From contig NC_134013.1 of assembly GCF_040712315.1 (NCBI RefSeq), forward strand, positions 42,662,001 to 42,726,000: a stretch of 64,000 nt of DNA, written 5' to 3'. Below, piece by piece: positions 47,695 through 61,052 of the stretch; position 1 is the stretch's first letter, and every line of letters begins with the position of its first letter. The position numbers and the translations under genes are program-made. This stretch comes from Castanea sativa (Eukaryota; Streptophyta; Magnoliopsida; Fagales; Fagaceae). Below the pieces are notes generated by a model. That model was given only the letters and a program-made list of their open reading frames with translations. It did not search any database and was not told the DNA's origin.

Positions 47695-49487
47695 CATTAC
47701 CCATCCCTGAAATAATTATATTGATTTGGGCTTTGCATGTTAGTTTATATGACTGAATAAACTCAAAATATTAGAACTTACAAGTCTAAGTGATTTGTTG
47801 TTGCTGCAGTTGTTTCTTTACTGCTTGTGACGTTTTTAAAACAATTTCAGACAGATGAGTTTGATCAAAACCATTTGGATTGGATGGGATTCGTTTTTTC
47901 TTGTTGAAAAGTATATGGGTTTGAAGAATATTACAGGTTGTTGTTGTTGCTGTTGTTTATTTACTGGTTGTGAAGAAAAAAAAATTCAGATAGTTTATTG
48001 TGTGAAATTGTTTGCTTTGGGCAGCTAGTTTATTTACTTGGCACTATTGTTGCTGCTGCTGTTTGCTTTGGGCAACTAGTTTATTGTTTTGTTGTTTCTT
48101 TTCAATTTTACGATTCAGCCAAATAAAGAATAAAAAACAAAGATTGGTTGTGAAGAAAAAAAAAACAAAGATTGTTGTTTCTTTTCCACAACTTTTTCGT
48201 GCTAGTAAGCCTTCTCTTCTTCATTCTCATCGCCTTGTCGTTTTGTTTCTCTCAAACAAACTCTTTCTAACTTAGTTCCTTCTTACCATTGGTTGTAGAG
48301 CTATTAATATGTTTATCATTAATTGAAACAAACTTTTGGTAATAGGAAATAGCAAATTGAAGACCAAAAAATGTGAAGGATGAAACTCATATTATATATA
48401 TACACTATATAGAGGACTATCACCATGATTGTCAAAACTCAGATATAGCAGAACCCTTAAGAAAACATGGCTTGTGTGACCAGAAATATAAAGTGGCCAA
48501 TTGTATAAAATTAACTAGGATTAATTTAGAGGGGCTTTCCACTGTATATAGAATCACTGGAAATTTATTATAGGGGTGAGGCATAAAAGAATTGAGGTAA
48601 GAAAATTAACAAAGAGATAAGCTTTCTATGATGCAGATGATATATTTGAAAGACTTAATTTTCAAATAGACTGTTTATACCTACTGACTGCTTAAACAAA
48701 GAGATAAGTTTATAGACTGTTTGAACAACTTAATTTTCAGCTTTTTTGAAAACTAGGTAGCTTGAAAAATTGTACCTTGAAAAAACCAGAATTTAAAAAA
48801 TTGTACTTTGAAAAAGTGTGGTTTGAAACCGTTTTACCAAACGGGCAAGGGACACACAGAAAACAGCTTCACAATTAAAGGAAATGACTGTGTTCATGTA
48901 AATTGTTATACTCTACAAAAAGACTTGTATCAATAACTACTAACATTGCCATGGCATTGTTGTTTGGTTTCCCCTGAAAAACTCCCACCCTTGCCTCCTA
49001 GTCCCAAAGAAAAGTTGTACCATCAACAATAACCTCTGGTCCCAAATATTAGAGTTTGCTAAATGATGTCATTATTTGTTATTCATTATTTTTAGGTCCT
49101 TTAAATGCTTCTCTTTCATGGAAATTTCAAATACGGGAGTGCTAGATAGATTTTGCACATATAATTGCTAGTATAATTTCAGCTATTTTCACTTTTTAAT
49201 TCATTTGTCAATGATATTTGTATAGACATGATTCTTCTTTTTTTGTCCTTTCCATGGCTGGTACCATATCATTCAATGTGATTTTGATTTTAGCTCAGGT
49301 GACTTAGTTTGACATCAACAAGAAAGTTCCTAGAAATGCTTTCCATTTTTTGTAATTTTTTTTTAAACAATTGGATTTGAACTCTAGCATCTGGTCCATA
49401 ATGGCTAAAACTATCCATTTGGTCCATGCTTTAAAATATCATAAACCATGCTATTTGAGTTATTAATGAAAATATTCAAAATTGTAG

Positions 49488-49994
49488 GAGGTTCCCGAAG
49501 TTGCAAAATTCCGAGAGAAAGGTTTGGAGAATTTTGACTTATTAGACATTATGTTTAAGGACATTGCGGCCACAGGAGATTTAGCATGGGCCCCCACTTT
49601 AGGTGTGTTACCTGATGATCTTGAGACACCTAAGGAGGGGTTAGGTGATACTTCTACTGACTCGTTTTCTCCAAATGATGATGACGACGTTCATGAAGAT
49701 GAGACTCCTAACCTCACACAACCACCTAACCCAACACAAAACAAAGGAAAGAAGCGAGTTTTACCATCATCCACACAGAGCAAAGGGAAGAAAGGAGGAA
49801 CGGCATTACAGTTGACACAACAGCTTAGTCGTATCTGTGATATTGTGGAGTTAAGGAACTCAGTTTTTTCAGTGGAGCCAAGTAGTACTATTCGGAATGT
49901 CATGGAACGCGTGTGCACCTTAGATGGCATTGAGAAGGGTTCCGAACTCTACCTCATGGCAACACGTATTTTTCAGAAACTAGAGAAGAGATAG
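49488..49994 (+). pseudogene. PIF/Harbinger accessory ORF1 (Myb/SANT-type protein), C-terminal exon
   Basis: After an acceptor ATTGTAG at 49487 the frame reads KFREKGLENFDLLDIMFKDI. An acidic/Pro-rich linker follows (DDDDVHEDETPN), then a basic GKKRVLP stretch. The end is GSELYLMATRIFQKLEKR, with a stop at 49994. Plant Harbinger ORF1 proteins have an N-terminal Myb-like DNA-binding domain and this type of C-terminus, and they help the transposase reach its TIRs. I could not find the Myb-domain exon between 47200 and 49480, so ORF1 is probably incomplete. This exon itself has no internal stop. Confidence 0.75.
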
Positions 49995-52087
49995 ATGTTT
50001 GTCGTGATGGAAGAACCGTATTTACAACTTCAGTTTCTACAAGAGGAGGCAAGATTGTTAGGAGGGCACTACTTTGGCACTTAGGGTGTTTTATGTTTTA
50101 TCCTTTGAATAATGTTTTATGGAAGAGAGAGATGTTTTTCATTCTATTGTTGTTTTATCCTTTGAATAATGTGGTTGTTTGGGTGTTTTAACTTGTTGGG
50201 CTGTTAGGGTGTTTTATCACCTTATTAGGATTTTAGTTTACTAGTCTAATTAGGAGTTTGTTTACTAGTCATAGTAGGATTCTAGTTATCTTAAAAAAAG
50301 ATAAGATCTAGAGTCTTATGCATCGTATTGTACTGAGTTGATTAATAAAAATATTGAGCATTTTGAGTATTAAGTCACACTAAACTTATTGTTCATTTTC
50401 TTCTTTTCTCTTCTTTTTTCTTATTATCTTTCTTGCATTACTATTCATGAGTACTGCTGATACAGCCCCTGAAGAGTATAGATTTCTCACTTTCCCTTCT
50501 TCCTTAGTAGAATATAATATATTGGAAAACAGTTTCGCTTAGCTTATGTCTATGGTAATCTAAGACAATGTAGTGTCATTCGCAAACCAATCCCTTGGTC
50601 CAGTGAACAATTGTCATGGTTTATGCCCTATGTCAGGGTTTAAAATAACTTAAACAAAAACCAAGCATCCTACATCTTTTGGCTTCGTTAGGGCTCATAT
50701 CTTTTGGGTTGTGTTAGGAACTCAAAGCAAGATTCCACAAAATTACTAAATTAATGTTACTAACCAAAGGAGGACAGCATGTAGTGTACTGATTTTTGTT
50801 TTAGATTTTAATTTAAAATTTAGTACTATTTGTGCCAAGATTTTATACGATATTGATTTAAGAGTGTGATTCACAATGGAGTGTTTCTAATAAACTCCAT
50901 TTGTAATTGTGTGTGTTCCCGACCATCATTTGACAATATATATATAGTTTATCTTTTAAATATGTGCCTTGAGATTCATTTCTGCTAGATAAATGTGCAG
51001 CTTTCAACCATGTGCAGACATAGTCATAACTTGCCCATTAAGTAACAAGACCTCAATGCTCAATCTTTTCTTGAGTTTTTTTGTTCTGTCCTTGATTTTC
51101 ATTTCTCTCATCTTCTTCGATTTATTATAAAATGTTTTGATATATTATATGAAGTAACAATACAATGACTGTATTTTTTTTATAAAAATTATATAAAAAT
51201 TCAACAATTCAATTACCAAAATTGGTTTTGCTTACTTGATACATGATGGAATTCCATGACTGGACAGACAGTTACTAAATCGCTTCTCCTTTGATTTGCT
51301 AACCTATACCTGCTAAAGCAGTGACTTCATTGCAAGCAAAGCTTACAATAAATTCTCAATTGTTCTCAATTGTTTCAGTGATTCTCAATTGTGTGAGTAA
51401 AATATAAATTTAATGGGATGCTTTCATGGAATGGAGATAGACGCCATTGAAGGAGCATACTATGGCCCCAAACACACACACACACAAAGGATGTATACTT
51501 AATCTTGTAGCTATGAGTTTTCTAGTTTCTTTTAGCTATCATTTGTGTTAGTATTCAACAGAATAGAATATTTTAACTTCCTGAGGCAAAGCATAGCAAG
51601 ACGAAAGTTCTGGTGAGACACAACAGTGGCTGAAAGCCAAGATGGTATGTTTTCTAAGTGTAAGCTGTTGGCATTTTTTTTTTCTGGTAGCAAATTTTGA
51701 CTGCTGAGAAGCATTTGGGACTTACCAATGAGAATGATAAAGACTATTATGAAGAGGAGAATGTAGCATATGAGACTATTGTATAAGGTATTATTATTGG
51801 GAGGCTCTGGTAGTAGTATTATTGCCATTTTGTATAAGGTGCTCCTAAAGTACTTTTTACTTAAGAACACATCCACTATAAGGTGCTCTTAAGATAAGTT
51901 GTCTTTGAGTCTACCTAGGGGTTTTTGTCACAGACTAACTATGGGTAGTCATGACTATTAAGTAGATACTTTTGTGGGCTTTTGTTGTATGGTAGATACT
52001 TATTTTGATTTATCCAGTTAGATAATTTTAAATGTTTACTCATTTTCTTTATTGTGATATATCTAAGTTATTGCTATAATATTTTAG

Positions 52088-53477
52088 ATGATATTCCTAT
52101 GGATTACAATGATCATATTGATTATAGTGATGAAGATTATTCTTATGATGTGGAAAACGATGAATATGATGATGAGGAATTATATGATCTTGCTGTTGCT
52201 AGATGTCATGTTGCAGTGACATATTATATGAAATATATTGATAAACAACCTTGTAGAGATTCTGAACAAACTGGCTATATGTGGTTGATGGATTGTTTGA
52301 CGGGTAATGAAACGAAATGTTTAGAATGAAGCCACATGTTTTCCTTCAATTGTGTAATGTTTTACAACATACATATGGACTTCAGCATACAAGGCATATT
52401 AGGCTTGAAGAGTCAATAGGTATATGTTTAATGATACTTGGACAAGGAGCTTGTTATAGGATGGTTCAAGAAAGATTCCAACATTCTGGTGAGACTATAC
52501 ACAGACATTTTCGTAGAGTTCTGAAACGCCTTAACATAATGTCAATGGATATCTTCAAGCCTTCTGACCCTACATTTAGTGTAGTTCCAAGACATATACA
52601 GAAGAATCCATTGTACATGCCACACTTTTCAGGTATTCATTTCATAAATTCTAATTTGTTTCTAATATTTGTTAGGATGATTTTCTAAGTAACTAAAATT
52701 TATATTCTATTTTAGGACTGCATTGGTGTCATTAACGGTACACATATCCAAGTTCTTGTTGGAGATGACAAGAAAGCTACATATTATAATAGAAAGGGTG
52801 TGACATCTTTTAATGTGATGGCAGCATGCGATTTTGATTTACTTTTCACATTTGTTATGGCTGGATGGGAGGGTGCAGCACATGATACACATATTTTCTT
52901 AGATGCTATCCGTCGACAATCTGTCAACTTTCCAAAACCACCACCAGGTATATATAATTTTTATATATTAAATACGTATGAAGGATATTATTTATGTACA
53001 TCTTACATTTTTTTTCTTTTACTAGGAAAATATTATTTAGTTGATGCTGGATACCCCTTAAGGAAATGATATTTACCACCTTATAAGGGACAGAGGTATC
53101 ATCTTTTAGATTTTTGATGAGCTGGTCGAGGGAATCACATAGAAGAGAGATTTAATTATGTTCACTCATCACTTAGAAGTACAATTGAGCAAACTTTTGG
53201 AGTGTGGAAGAATAAATGGAAAATTTTGAAGCAAATGCCACCTTATGACATTAAGCACTAAAGAAACATTATAGTTGCTACTTGTGTTTTGCATAATTTT
53301 ATTAGAAAACATGATAGGGAAGATGAGGGATTCAATTGGGATGAATGTGACTTGGACAGACCAAGAAGCAATAGTAGTGGAGAAGGTAGTAGCAGACAGG
53401 CAAACATTGAAAATATACAAGATGAGGAAATGAAATTTGTTCGTGACAAAATAGCTCGATCCATTTGTGGGTTGTAA
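52088..53477 (+). pseudogene. PIF/Harbinger DDE transposase (HARBI1/ALP1-like nuclease family)
   Basis: Three exons. Exon 1 (52088-52632) has an acidic N-terminus, then FRMKPHVFLQLCNVLQ and GETIHRHFRRVLKRL, with a frameshift at about 52317. Exon 2 (52716-52946) has DCIGVINGTHIQVLVGDDKK, YYNRKGVTSFNVMAACDFD and GWEGAAHDTHIFLDAI. Exon 3 (from about 53026) has KYYLVDAGYPLRK, LPPYKGQRYH, STIEQTFGVWKNKWKIL and ATCVLHNFIRKH. Introns have GT..AG borders (CAG|GTATTC, TTTTAG; CCAG|GTATAT, ACTAG). The Asp expected in the I-D-GTH motif is Asn here, the Asp of AHD and the Glu of IEQTFG are kept, and stops occur near 53067, 53117 and 53260. It is inactive. Confidence 0.88.
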
Positions 53478-53997
53478 ACAATATTTTTATTATTTCTGTT
53501 TTGGTTTTTAATTTTTTGGATAAGAACTTTTTTCTTATTAGGATTGATATTGTTGGGAATTAACATTTCAATATAATTATTTTCCTAATCATTTTAATAT
53601 CTTTTTCTTGATGAGTTATTTTTAATATTTTAAATTTGATAAACTTCTCTCCATGAATTTCAACAACAAAAACATCATTATTGTTGTTATTATTAATTTA
53701 ATTGTTAAGCTTAATTACATATTTTCAATAATAAAAGAACATTGATCATAGGAAAAATGACAATATAACCTTCAAAAAGTAGTTAAGTCCTTTTTAGGAA
53801 TTTACACTCAAAACAGCTATTTTTAAAACAGCTTATCCAAACGCTTAATATGACTTTAAAAATAGAAAACGCATATTTTCACATTTTAACCAAACACTTA
53901 TCTATGATTTTTAAAATGGAGTTTTCAAAACGCACGTTTTAAAAACGCTAATTTTTAAAACGCACATTTTGAAACAGCTTATCCAAACAGGCCCTAA

Positions 53998-54218
53998 GAA
54001 ACTACACCATTGCATGATTTGCTCTTGTATAACTTCAATTTGTGTTACAATTTGATGAAAAATTCATTGCTTAAACGTGTAATTGCTTACAAAAAATTTG
54101 TCAAACAGTTCCAGATACTATAAAAAAAATAACTCAAAAATTAAGATATTAAAACTTCTGAAAAACAAAAAAATATTAAAGAATCAGATGATTAACTGCT
54201 TAGAAACTATTGAAACAA

Positions 54219-54274
<56 letters not shown>

Positions 54275-55560
54275 GTGACTATATAATAGAGAAATATAAG
54301 AGAAAGATGTATTACCATTAAAAGAATAATTCAGATGTTAAATCTTTTGAAATGCCAAAAAATATTAAAGAATCATAAGATTTACTTCCTGTAAATTTTT
54401 TAAACACAAAAATAAAAAATGTATAGGATTACACAATAGAGAAATATAAAAGAAAAATTGATTACATTCGAAAGAATAATACATGGTATAATCATTGAAA
54501 TTTGCTAAACATATTCAAATATTGCAAAAACTAACACAAATTCAGATGTTAAAATTTTCAAAATGCCAAAAAAGATATATAATTAAAGAATAAGTTATTG
54601 AAACAATTCAAAAATTATATGACTATTCAAAAGAGATATATAAGAAAAAAAAAGCACACGAACCCATAGAGCAATACGTTTTAAATTTTAATAGGTCTAA
54701 ACTTTAAATGATGAAAAAAACATATACAGTCACAGGCGTAAAGTTTGGTGGTTCATGTACGAAAATCACTTTTTAAAAAAAAATATATATATATGAAAAA
54801 CCATAATTTTTTTTTTTTTTTTTTTTTTGATACTATGGAAATCAAAAGCAATACTCAAGTGAGCCCCCAATTGCCATCAAGTTGCAAATTTGAGCTCCTA
54901 ATTTTTCTTTTTATTGAAATGAAGAAGTTTCAAATGCTCATGTTTTGAACATCATCAAGTATCAGGCAATTTACCTGATTTCTATGCAAACTTTAGGAAA
55001 TAGGGTACATATGGATCGACTTAATGGTTTTTCCCGTCTCATGATAGTTTCAGATCTTAATTCTACAATGATAGATTTCCTGTTAATTTTGTTTATCATC
55101 TTTTATTGATATCTTCATGCTATCCCTCTAGTGATTCAATTGGATATGTGTTTGCGATGCAAGTTGATCATGATGATCTGGATAACCTCTCTTCTTAGAT
55201 TTAATGCATTATAGGAAGTCTATTACTATCATGATTCTTTGCTTTGTTCTCAACGGAAGGTCACCTACAAGTTACAAGAAGTTGAGGAAGAAGAAGTTTG
55301 AGTTTAAGTTGAACTTGTTAGAGAGATAAAGTTTCACTCCTTGTTAAATTTGGATTAAACAAAAATAATTTTATTTTAAAAAAATGATAATGATGAGTTT
55401 GAATTGAATTTGTTAGAGAGATAGAGTTTCACTCCTTATTAAGTTTGGATTAAACAAAAATAATTTTATTTAAACAAAATGATAATTTTATTTAAATACA
55501 TTTTATTTAAATATTGTGTTAATGTGAAAAATTATAAGAGCTTCAGAAGTTTCGATTTTA
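53998..55560. other. Unassigned AT-rich region with microsatellites
   Basis: (CA)n lies at about 54220-54267, followed by AT, and poly-T at about 54808-54829. A tandem duplication of about 90 bp is at 55298-55387 and 55394-55481 (shared core GTTAGAGAGATA.AGTTTCAC). No gene is seen. Confidence 0.6.
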
Positions 55561-55566
55561 TATATA

Positions 55567-55595
55567 CTAGCAATTAACTTGCGCAATGCACGGGA
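55567..55595 (-). other. Possible Helitron 3' end
   Basis: Minus strand: CCCGTGCATTGCGCAAG can partly fold, and is followed by TTAATTG and CTAG then T. It is similar in design to 47086-47112. Confidence 0.3.
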
Positions 55596-55989
55596 TCATT
55601 TTATAAATTAGAAAACAATCAACTTAATATATTATACTTAATGTTATGGTAAAATATGGAAGGGGGTGGATGGTTGGTTGTTCAAATATTTACTTTGCTT
55701 GAAGGTACTACGGTTTTAAAATGGATAAAATGACTTATTTTTTTATTTTTTATAAACAACAATCTTTACTAAAATGTATCAAGTACGCATGGAATATCAA
55801 ACAAAGGGGTAACTACACTAAAAATACATTTGTATGAAGGTATCTACATGTTTGGAATCTCTAATCATACATGCCTAAAAATTTTTCTAGATTGTTGGAA
55901 AAATAACAATATTTTGAATTTGCTTAATAAAAACACCTTTTTTTGTGTGTGTGAGAATAAAACTATAGTGTATACTTTATTAATAATAT

Positions 55990-56290
55990 TATCATTAAGT
56001 AATAGGTAAATCACTGTCTATTAGACTCATAATACATGGAAGGGACTCCTCTAGCCAATATATTACATCAATATAGTTCTTTGCTTCATATGTTGCTTCG
56101 AGGAAGATGATAAGAGAGACATATATTCTTGATAGAAGAGTCAAGCCCACTACTATCATTAAGGATCTGGGCAATCTGCAAATTAGTGGACCAACTGACT
56201 TTAGTTCATCTATCAATTTTTTTACTACACACTCTACTTCAACTTCTTCAAGCCCGAAATTCACAAAGCACTACACTTTGTAATCTTAGA
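55990..56290 (-). pseudogene. Possible LINE RNase H remnant
   Basis: The minus frame NFGLEEVEVECVVKKLIDEL, then FLEATYEAKNYIDVI and SLPCIMSLIDSD, has the spacing of the end of plant LINE RNase H domains (ALxLGxxxVxVExDxKxxVD, FREANxxAD). The similarity is weak and no target duplication is visible. Confidence 0.35.
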
Positions 56291-56299
56291 GCCTCACTT

Positions 56300-59200
56300 C
56301 AATATGGTCATTCCCTACTTCTAATTTTACACACATTGCTCATATTACATTGGCTTGCACTATCATAACTACCCCTAATCCATACAATCTATTGTTATGC
56401 GGTCCACACAAATATTCTACAAAAAATTACAGCAAGCTCATATGACATCAAGTGCAACCAATCAAATAATTCAGTAATTTAGGCTCAACAAATAGCACTC
56501 CAAAGCCTTTCATTTGGGAGGGAAAAAAAAACATGACAATAATAAAATGCAATAATAAAATGCAGGACCCAACATATTTTATCAAACATGTAAAGATGAT
56601 GCAAACTCAATAAACACACAGTAAAGTCAATGCTCATTACACATTACACAAACACAATCTCTAGATAAATGCTAAGATAGATGACCTATCTTTTTCTTTT
56701 TCTTTTTTTGGCTAATAGATTTATCCTATCCTTTTATGGCAATTTAATTCATAATAGAATATCAAATGGCATTCAAGATGATCAGTGTTAGATTGCTATA
56801 ACCTATAACATTAATACTATTTAAATACCATCTCTCGTAACAAAATAATACCTCGTGCTTTATGATGCCAATAACAGTAGGCCTTAAAATTTGATATTCT
56901 AGACCAAACTTAGTAGTTGTAAAGTATCAAGCTTTCTTTTTTGTTCTCACGGTTCTTGTTTCTTAAATGCATTTGTTAGTGTAGAATTACTACTTGAATA
57001 GATTATTTTTTCTCCTCGTTAGATAAATCACTCTCAACAATACCCAATTCTAAATTTTCAGCACAAACTGGTTAACTTTGTGGATCCTATATCCAGTGCA
57101 ATTCACTCTTCAAATAGTGCTAACTACTAACACCTTCAAGACTAATTTATTTTTAGAAAATCCAAAACTTAAAAGGCATAAAGAAAAACCAAACATTAAA
57201 GAAAAATACTTCAAAAAGTAACTAAAAGTTACAAACCATGCTTTCTCATATTATAGTCTGCAATCATAGTCTTGGCAAATTATATGACAGGAGACTATGT
57301 AATCTGTATTTTTTTTTTTGCACTTACTGAGATAGCTTACCAATATGTTCTTAAAATACATAGGCATCTAAGAAGGTTATAATTGAAGGGAGAAGAAGAC
57401 AAACTGAGGGTGAAAGACTCAGAGCAAGATAACATAAAGAAACTCCTACAAAGCTTTGGCAAACATCTCTGGGCTGAAGTGATTGCTGGAGACGACATTT
57501 CAAGGCTCCAAAAGCCATACCAAATATAGATAGTTCCAAATTTTAGTAGATTTTATAACTAAATGGGATAACTTGCAAAAAAAAAAAAAAAAAAAAAATC
57601 TTGTTCTACATATTAAACTTTCACAACAAAATAACAATATAAAAGTGGTTCAATATCAATGGTTTGAGATTAAATTTAACCTCCTTGGTGGGCTAACAAA
57701 AAAAATTTTAAATAAAGGAAACTACAGCTACAACTCCTTTTTAATGTGTGTATATATATATATTTGATAAGTTATATATATATATTCCAGTACCACTCCA
57801 TTGAGGAATTTTATCAGTCATGTTATACACAAACCCTTCCCCCAAAAAAATTCATGACCATTGCTAATATCAATGCAATAAACTCTAACATGAAAGAGTT
57901 GGGAAAACCATCAAAACCAAAAAATAAAAAAATAAAAAACAACCCATACTCCTTTCACACCCAACAGAAGGTGGAAACCTTTTATTACCTTAAGCAAGAA
58001 TTTGAGATGGACAGAAAGGTAATATGGAATACTGTTGCTCCAATCACCTCACAAGTCACAATCGTCCTCACTAACCGTACATTGCCACCAACAATGGCCA
58101 AGTTGCTCTCGAAGAAGCTTTCATGTGAACCCAACCATTAAATCACAATGAAAGTTGTCAATACCACCTACAAATAAATAAATAAATAAATAACTCAATT
58201 TATACTGCCGAAATATCTGAGCTTTTCTCTGTGGCCAAACACAACAATAAAAAAGAAAAAGAAAACATGCCGAAAGAAAGAAAGGGAACCTTATTGGAGG
58301 CAAATTGAAATCTGAAAAACGAACAAACAATTTAACAAATTCTTAGGTGCAGATTAGAGTCTTATAATCCAAATTGACTTTTGAAACCAACAATGCTCAA
58401 ACTAAAAGTAATTTGAAAATAAACAAATTAGTAAAACTAAATAAATATTAAAATGATTCACAAATATACGATTTGATTTTTTCGGAGAGAGAGGAAAAGA
58501 GTGACCTTCTTGAAGGAGTTGGTGTTTTGGGCTAAAGTTGGGTCAACAAAACATCACATGTAAGAGAAACAACACTTAATGAATCACTGAAAAATTCAAA
58601 TGTAACAACAAAACGTCCTAAACAGGTATGTATGTTAAAATGAATCACTTATGTGATTTTACACTTACAACTTAGTAATTCCAAATTTGCAATTGGAGCC
58701 CATATTCGATCAACGTTGCTGGGACAATATTCAAGTGCACATTAATATTATAATAACATGTTAAGAAAGCAATAAATTGGATTACTTAAACAAACAAAGT
58801 CCAAAAAGAAAATTTTAAAAAGATAAGAGATGTACATATTAGAATCTGTGCTAGGACGACAACTTGCTGTAAGCTTCATGAGAAGAGACTTCTGTTTCCT
58901 GAAAACCAAAAAAGAAAGGTATATCTGAAATGAAGAAAACACAAAACAAATTAGAAGTAGAAAGTAAAATGAAAATAAATAAATAAAGTTTGTAGATTTT
59001 GGTTTACAGATGGTTCTAGGGCTTTTATGCTTTGAAGTTCTGCCTCCAAAACCAAACACAACAATTAAAAACAGAAAAAAGAGATTAAAAAAACAGAGCA
59101 TGTCAAATTAATAACCTTTCACACATTTTTTACTGTTTAGTTTCTAACAAAACCAAAAACTCAAACTTTGCTCATTCAACCAGTCCCCAATTGAACCAAA

Positions 59201-59580
59201 AACAAATTCCAATTTCCCTCATCATTCCCTCACTTAATCCTCCATTTTCTCAACAACCAATCAAAAACCTCATTGTTTCTAATTACGCAAACTGAATTAT
59301 CCCTTGAGTTATACTCTTTAAAGAAAAATAACCAATAACAAAGCATATATAATCACAACTTTCATGGGAAAGAAACAGAGATGGAAAGCAAGAGAGAAAA
59401 AGTGAGTTAGGGCAAGAAGGAAAGAACCAAACAAACAACATCAAAATCTGAAATCTACAAACCGTAACAGAAAATCCCAAAACATCAAAGCAAATATCTA
59501 AATCAATACCTATCCAACCAAAATACCAAAAAACTAAGTCATATTAAATACCCAGATATAAGAAAGGGGGAAAAAAACCG
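56300..59580. other. Unassigned sequence
   Basis: AT-rich with several small ORFs that show no family signature. Minus-strand splice-like signals occur (for example TTGGTTTTCAG at about 58898). (AAAT)n lies at about 58173-58192 and poly-A at about 57578-57598. No gene model could be supported. Confidence 0.5.
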
Positions 59581-60300
59581 GTGGCAGTTTCGGCGATCTG
59601 ATGATGGGAGGTAAATGGCCTGATCGACGGAGTTAATGGCACTTAGATTTCTCTTCCTCAATCTCAATTCCTGTGTGTGCCTGCGGTTTTGGGGTTCTGA
59701 GTCTGGCGAGGGAACAGTTGGCGGCGGAAAAACTGACAGGAATCGTATTTTGATTTCTAACGCCCAATCGATGTAGCCTTTACCGTTCTACCTCTTTCTC
59801 TTCTCTGCTTCTCTGTCCATGTCCCAGGCTTCATCGCCTCCCTCTATTTCTCTGTTTCTCTTCTTTCCCCGTTTCCTCGTCGACTCTTTCCTTCTCTCTT
59901 TGTATTTGCGTTTTTTTTTTTTTTGGGGAGTATTAGAGCATTTTAACCAGTTTTTTTTTTTTTTTTTTGTTATTTATAATGAGAGGCTTTTGAATGGGGA
60001 TCCGGATCCTCTCCATTTCTCTTTGAAATGGAGAGTATCCAGTTAAAGGCTGAGATTGAACTAAAATCAATCTATGGCTTGAAATATGCCACATCATTTA
60101 AAAGACGCTAACCAAACAAACGCCAGTTTCAAAGTGTTTTTTCATTCGACTCTTTGGGGCTCTCTCCTCTCCTCTCAACTCAGTTTCTTTCTCACTCTCA
60201 GCAAAGCCCAGCCATGGCTGACTTCTCCTTGCACACACATCTTTGCGACTGACAGTTCTTATGACCGGAATCGCCCCGAAGATTTGGTATCAGCTTTCTA
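59580..60300. other. GC-richer, CT-rich region resembling a gene 5' end; no supported ORF
   Basis: Pyrimidine-rich leader-like sequence lies at about 59780-59910 and 60140-60220. Poly-T runs lie at about 59911-59924 and 59951-59968. A 16-bp hairpin GGATCCTCTCCATTTC / GAAATGGAGAGTATCC lies at 60004-60041. Short frames (for example MADFSLHTHLCD near 60213) end quickly. It could be the start of a non-coding transcript. Confidence 0.35.
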
Positions 60301-60977
60301 AACCCCACCCAAAAAAAAAATCTTAGTTCAAATTTTGATATCTGATATATGGTTTTGTTCTTTCTTATCTTGTTTTTCTTTGTCAAAGAGCATCCTTTTC
60401 TTTCATTTATAGCACTAAAGATTATTCCTTTCTTTGATTGAAAATTTTTCCTTTCCTTGCTTTAGATCTATGGTAACTGTAGTAGGTGTATGAGTCTCTC
60501 CCATCTCAGTGTCTCTCTTTTTATCCTTGGGTCTCATTTGCTTTCAGTTTTGATAAGTTTGATAACTGTGTTTTCTTGTTGTGTGTAAAGCTTGATGATT
60601 GATTTGAAGTTTTTAATAATCAACTATAAGCGTAGGTTTGCTTGGAATCAGCAACATCAAGCACCGCAAGGAAAATCGGATATCCCCATCCAAAATTTTT
60701 GTTAATCTCTATTATGCCTTCTACAATAGTTGATTTGGGTGTAGCCGTGTAGGTTGTACTTGTGCAAGAATGTAAAGAATAAAGATTACTATACAGAATC
60801 TACTTTTGTGCAGTTTCAGGAGAGTTTCTGTTTCTGTTTTTGATACAGATTAGTTCTGTTAGTTTGGGTGTTAGTTTGCTCTGTTTTTTCTTTTAGCAAA
60901 TAGCATATCAAGCAGGAACAGAATAGGAATTAAAGAATGAAAATTTTGCACCTTTGGCCTTTCCACAGGCTTATGAA

Positions 60978-61052
60978 CAATGTTGACTGTCTTAAGAGCA
61001 TTCATACAAGGTATGAATGCTTGTATGAATGCTCATTAGACTGTCAACATTG
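60978..61052 (+). ncRNA. miRNA-precursor-like hairpin (unconfirmed)
   Basis: CAATGTTGACTGTCTTAAGA... pairs with ...CTCATTAGACTGTCAACATTG. The arms are about 31 nt with about three mismatches, and the 13-nt loop is AGGTATGAATGCT. The fold is tight and compatible with a plant small-RNA precursor, but a small foldback element would look the same. No known miRNA sequence was recognised. Confidence 0.4.

Larger units (their letters stand above)
47171..53994 (+). mobile_element. PIF/Harbinger element, 6.8 kb, with two ORFs
   Basis: The left end GGGCCCGTTTGTTTAGG and the inverted right end GGGCCTGTTTGGATAAG are flanked by TAA on both sides (47168-47170 and 53995-53997). It encodes an accessory Myb-like-type ORF and a DDE transposase in the same direction, the standard autonomous layout of this superfamily. 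Both genes are damaged. The right subterminal region is rich in AAAACGC/GCGTTTT words. Confidence 0.82.

Noticed and set aside
47264..48275. Forward ORFs of 113 and 87 residues in the Harbinger leader
   Set aside because: They cross the 130-bp duplication and AT repeat and show low-complexity, aromatic-rich translations; more likely leader or intron sequence.
48750..48850. CAAACGGGC near 48838 as the right end of a smaller element starting at 47171
   Set aside because: It resembles the TIR, but the flanking triplet (AGG) does not match TAA, whereas 53994 is followed by TAA. A nested element cannot be fully excluded.
57351..58330. Minus- and plus-strand ORFs of 60-130 residues
   Set aside because: No recognisable motifs, and they cross poly-A and AAAT repeats. 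No splice-consistent model could be built.
59819..60301. Protein-coding gene start with CT-rich leader
   Set aside because: ORFs are short and interrupted by poly-T runs, and no domain is recognisable. Left as an unassigned region.
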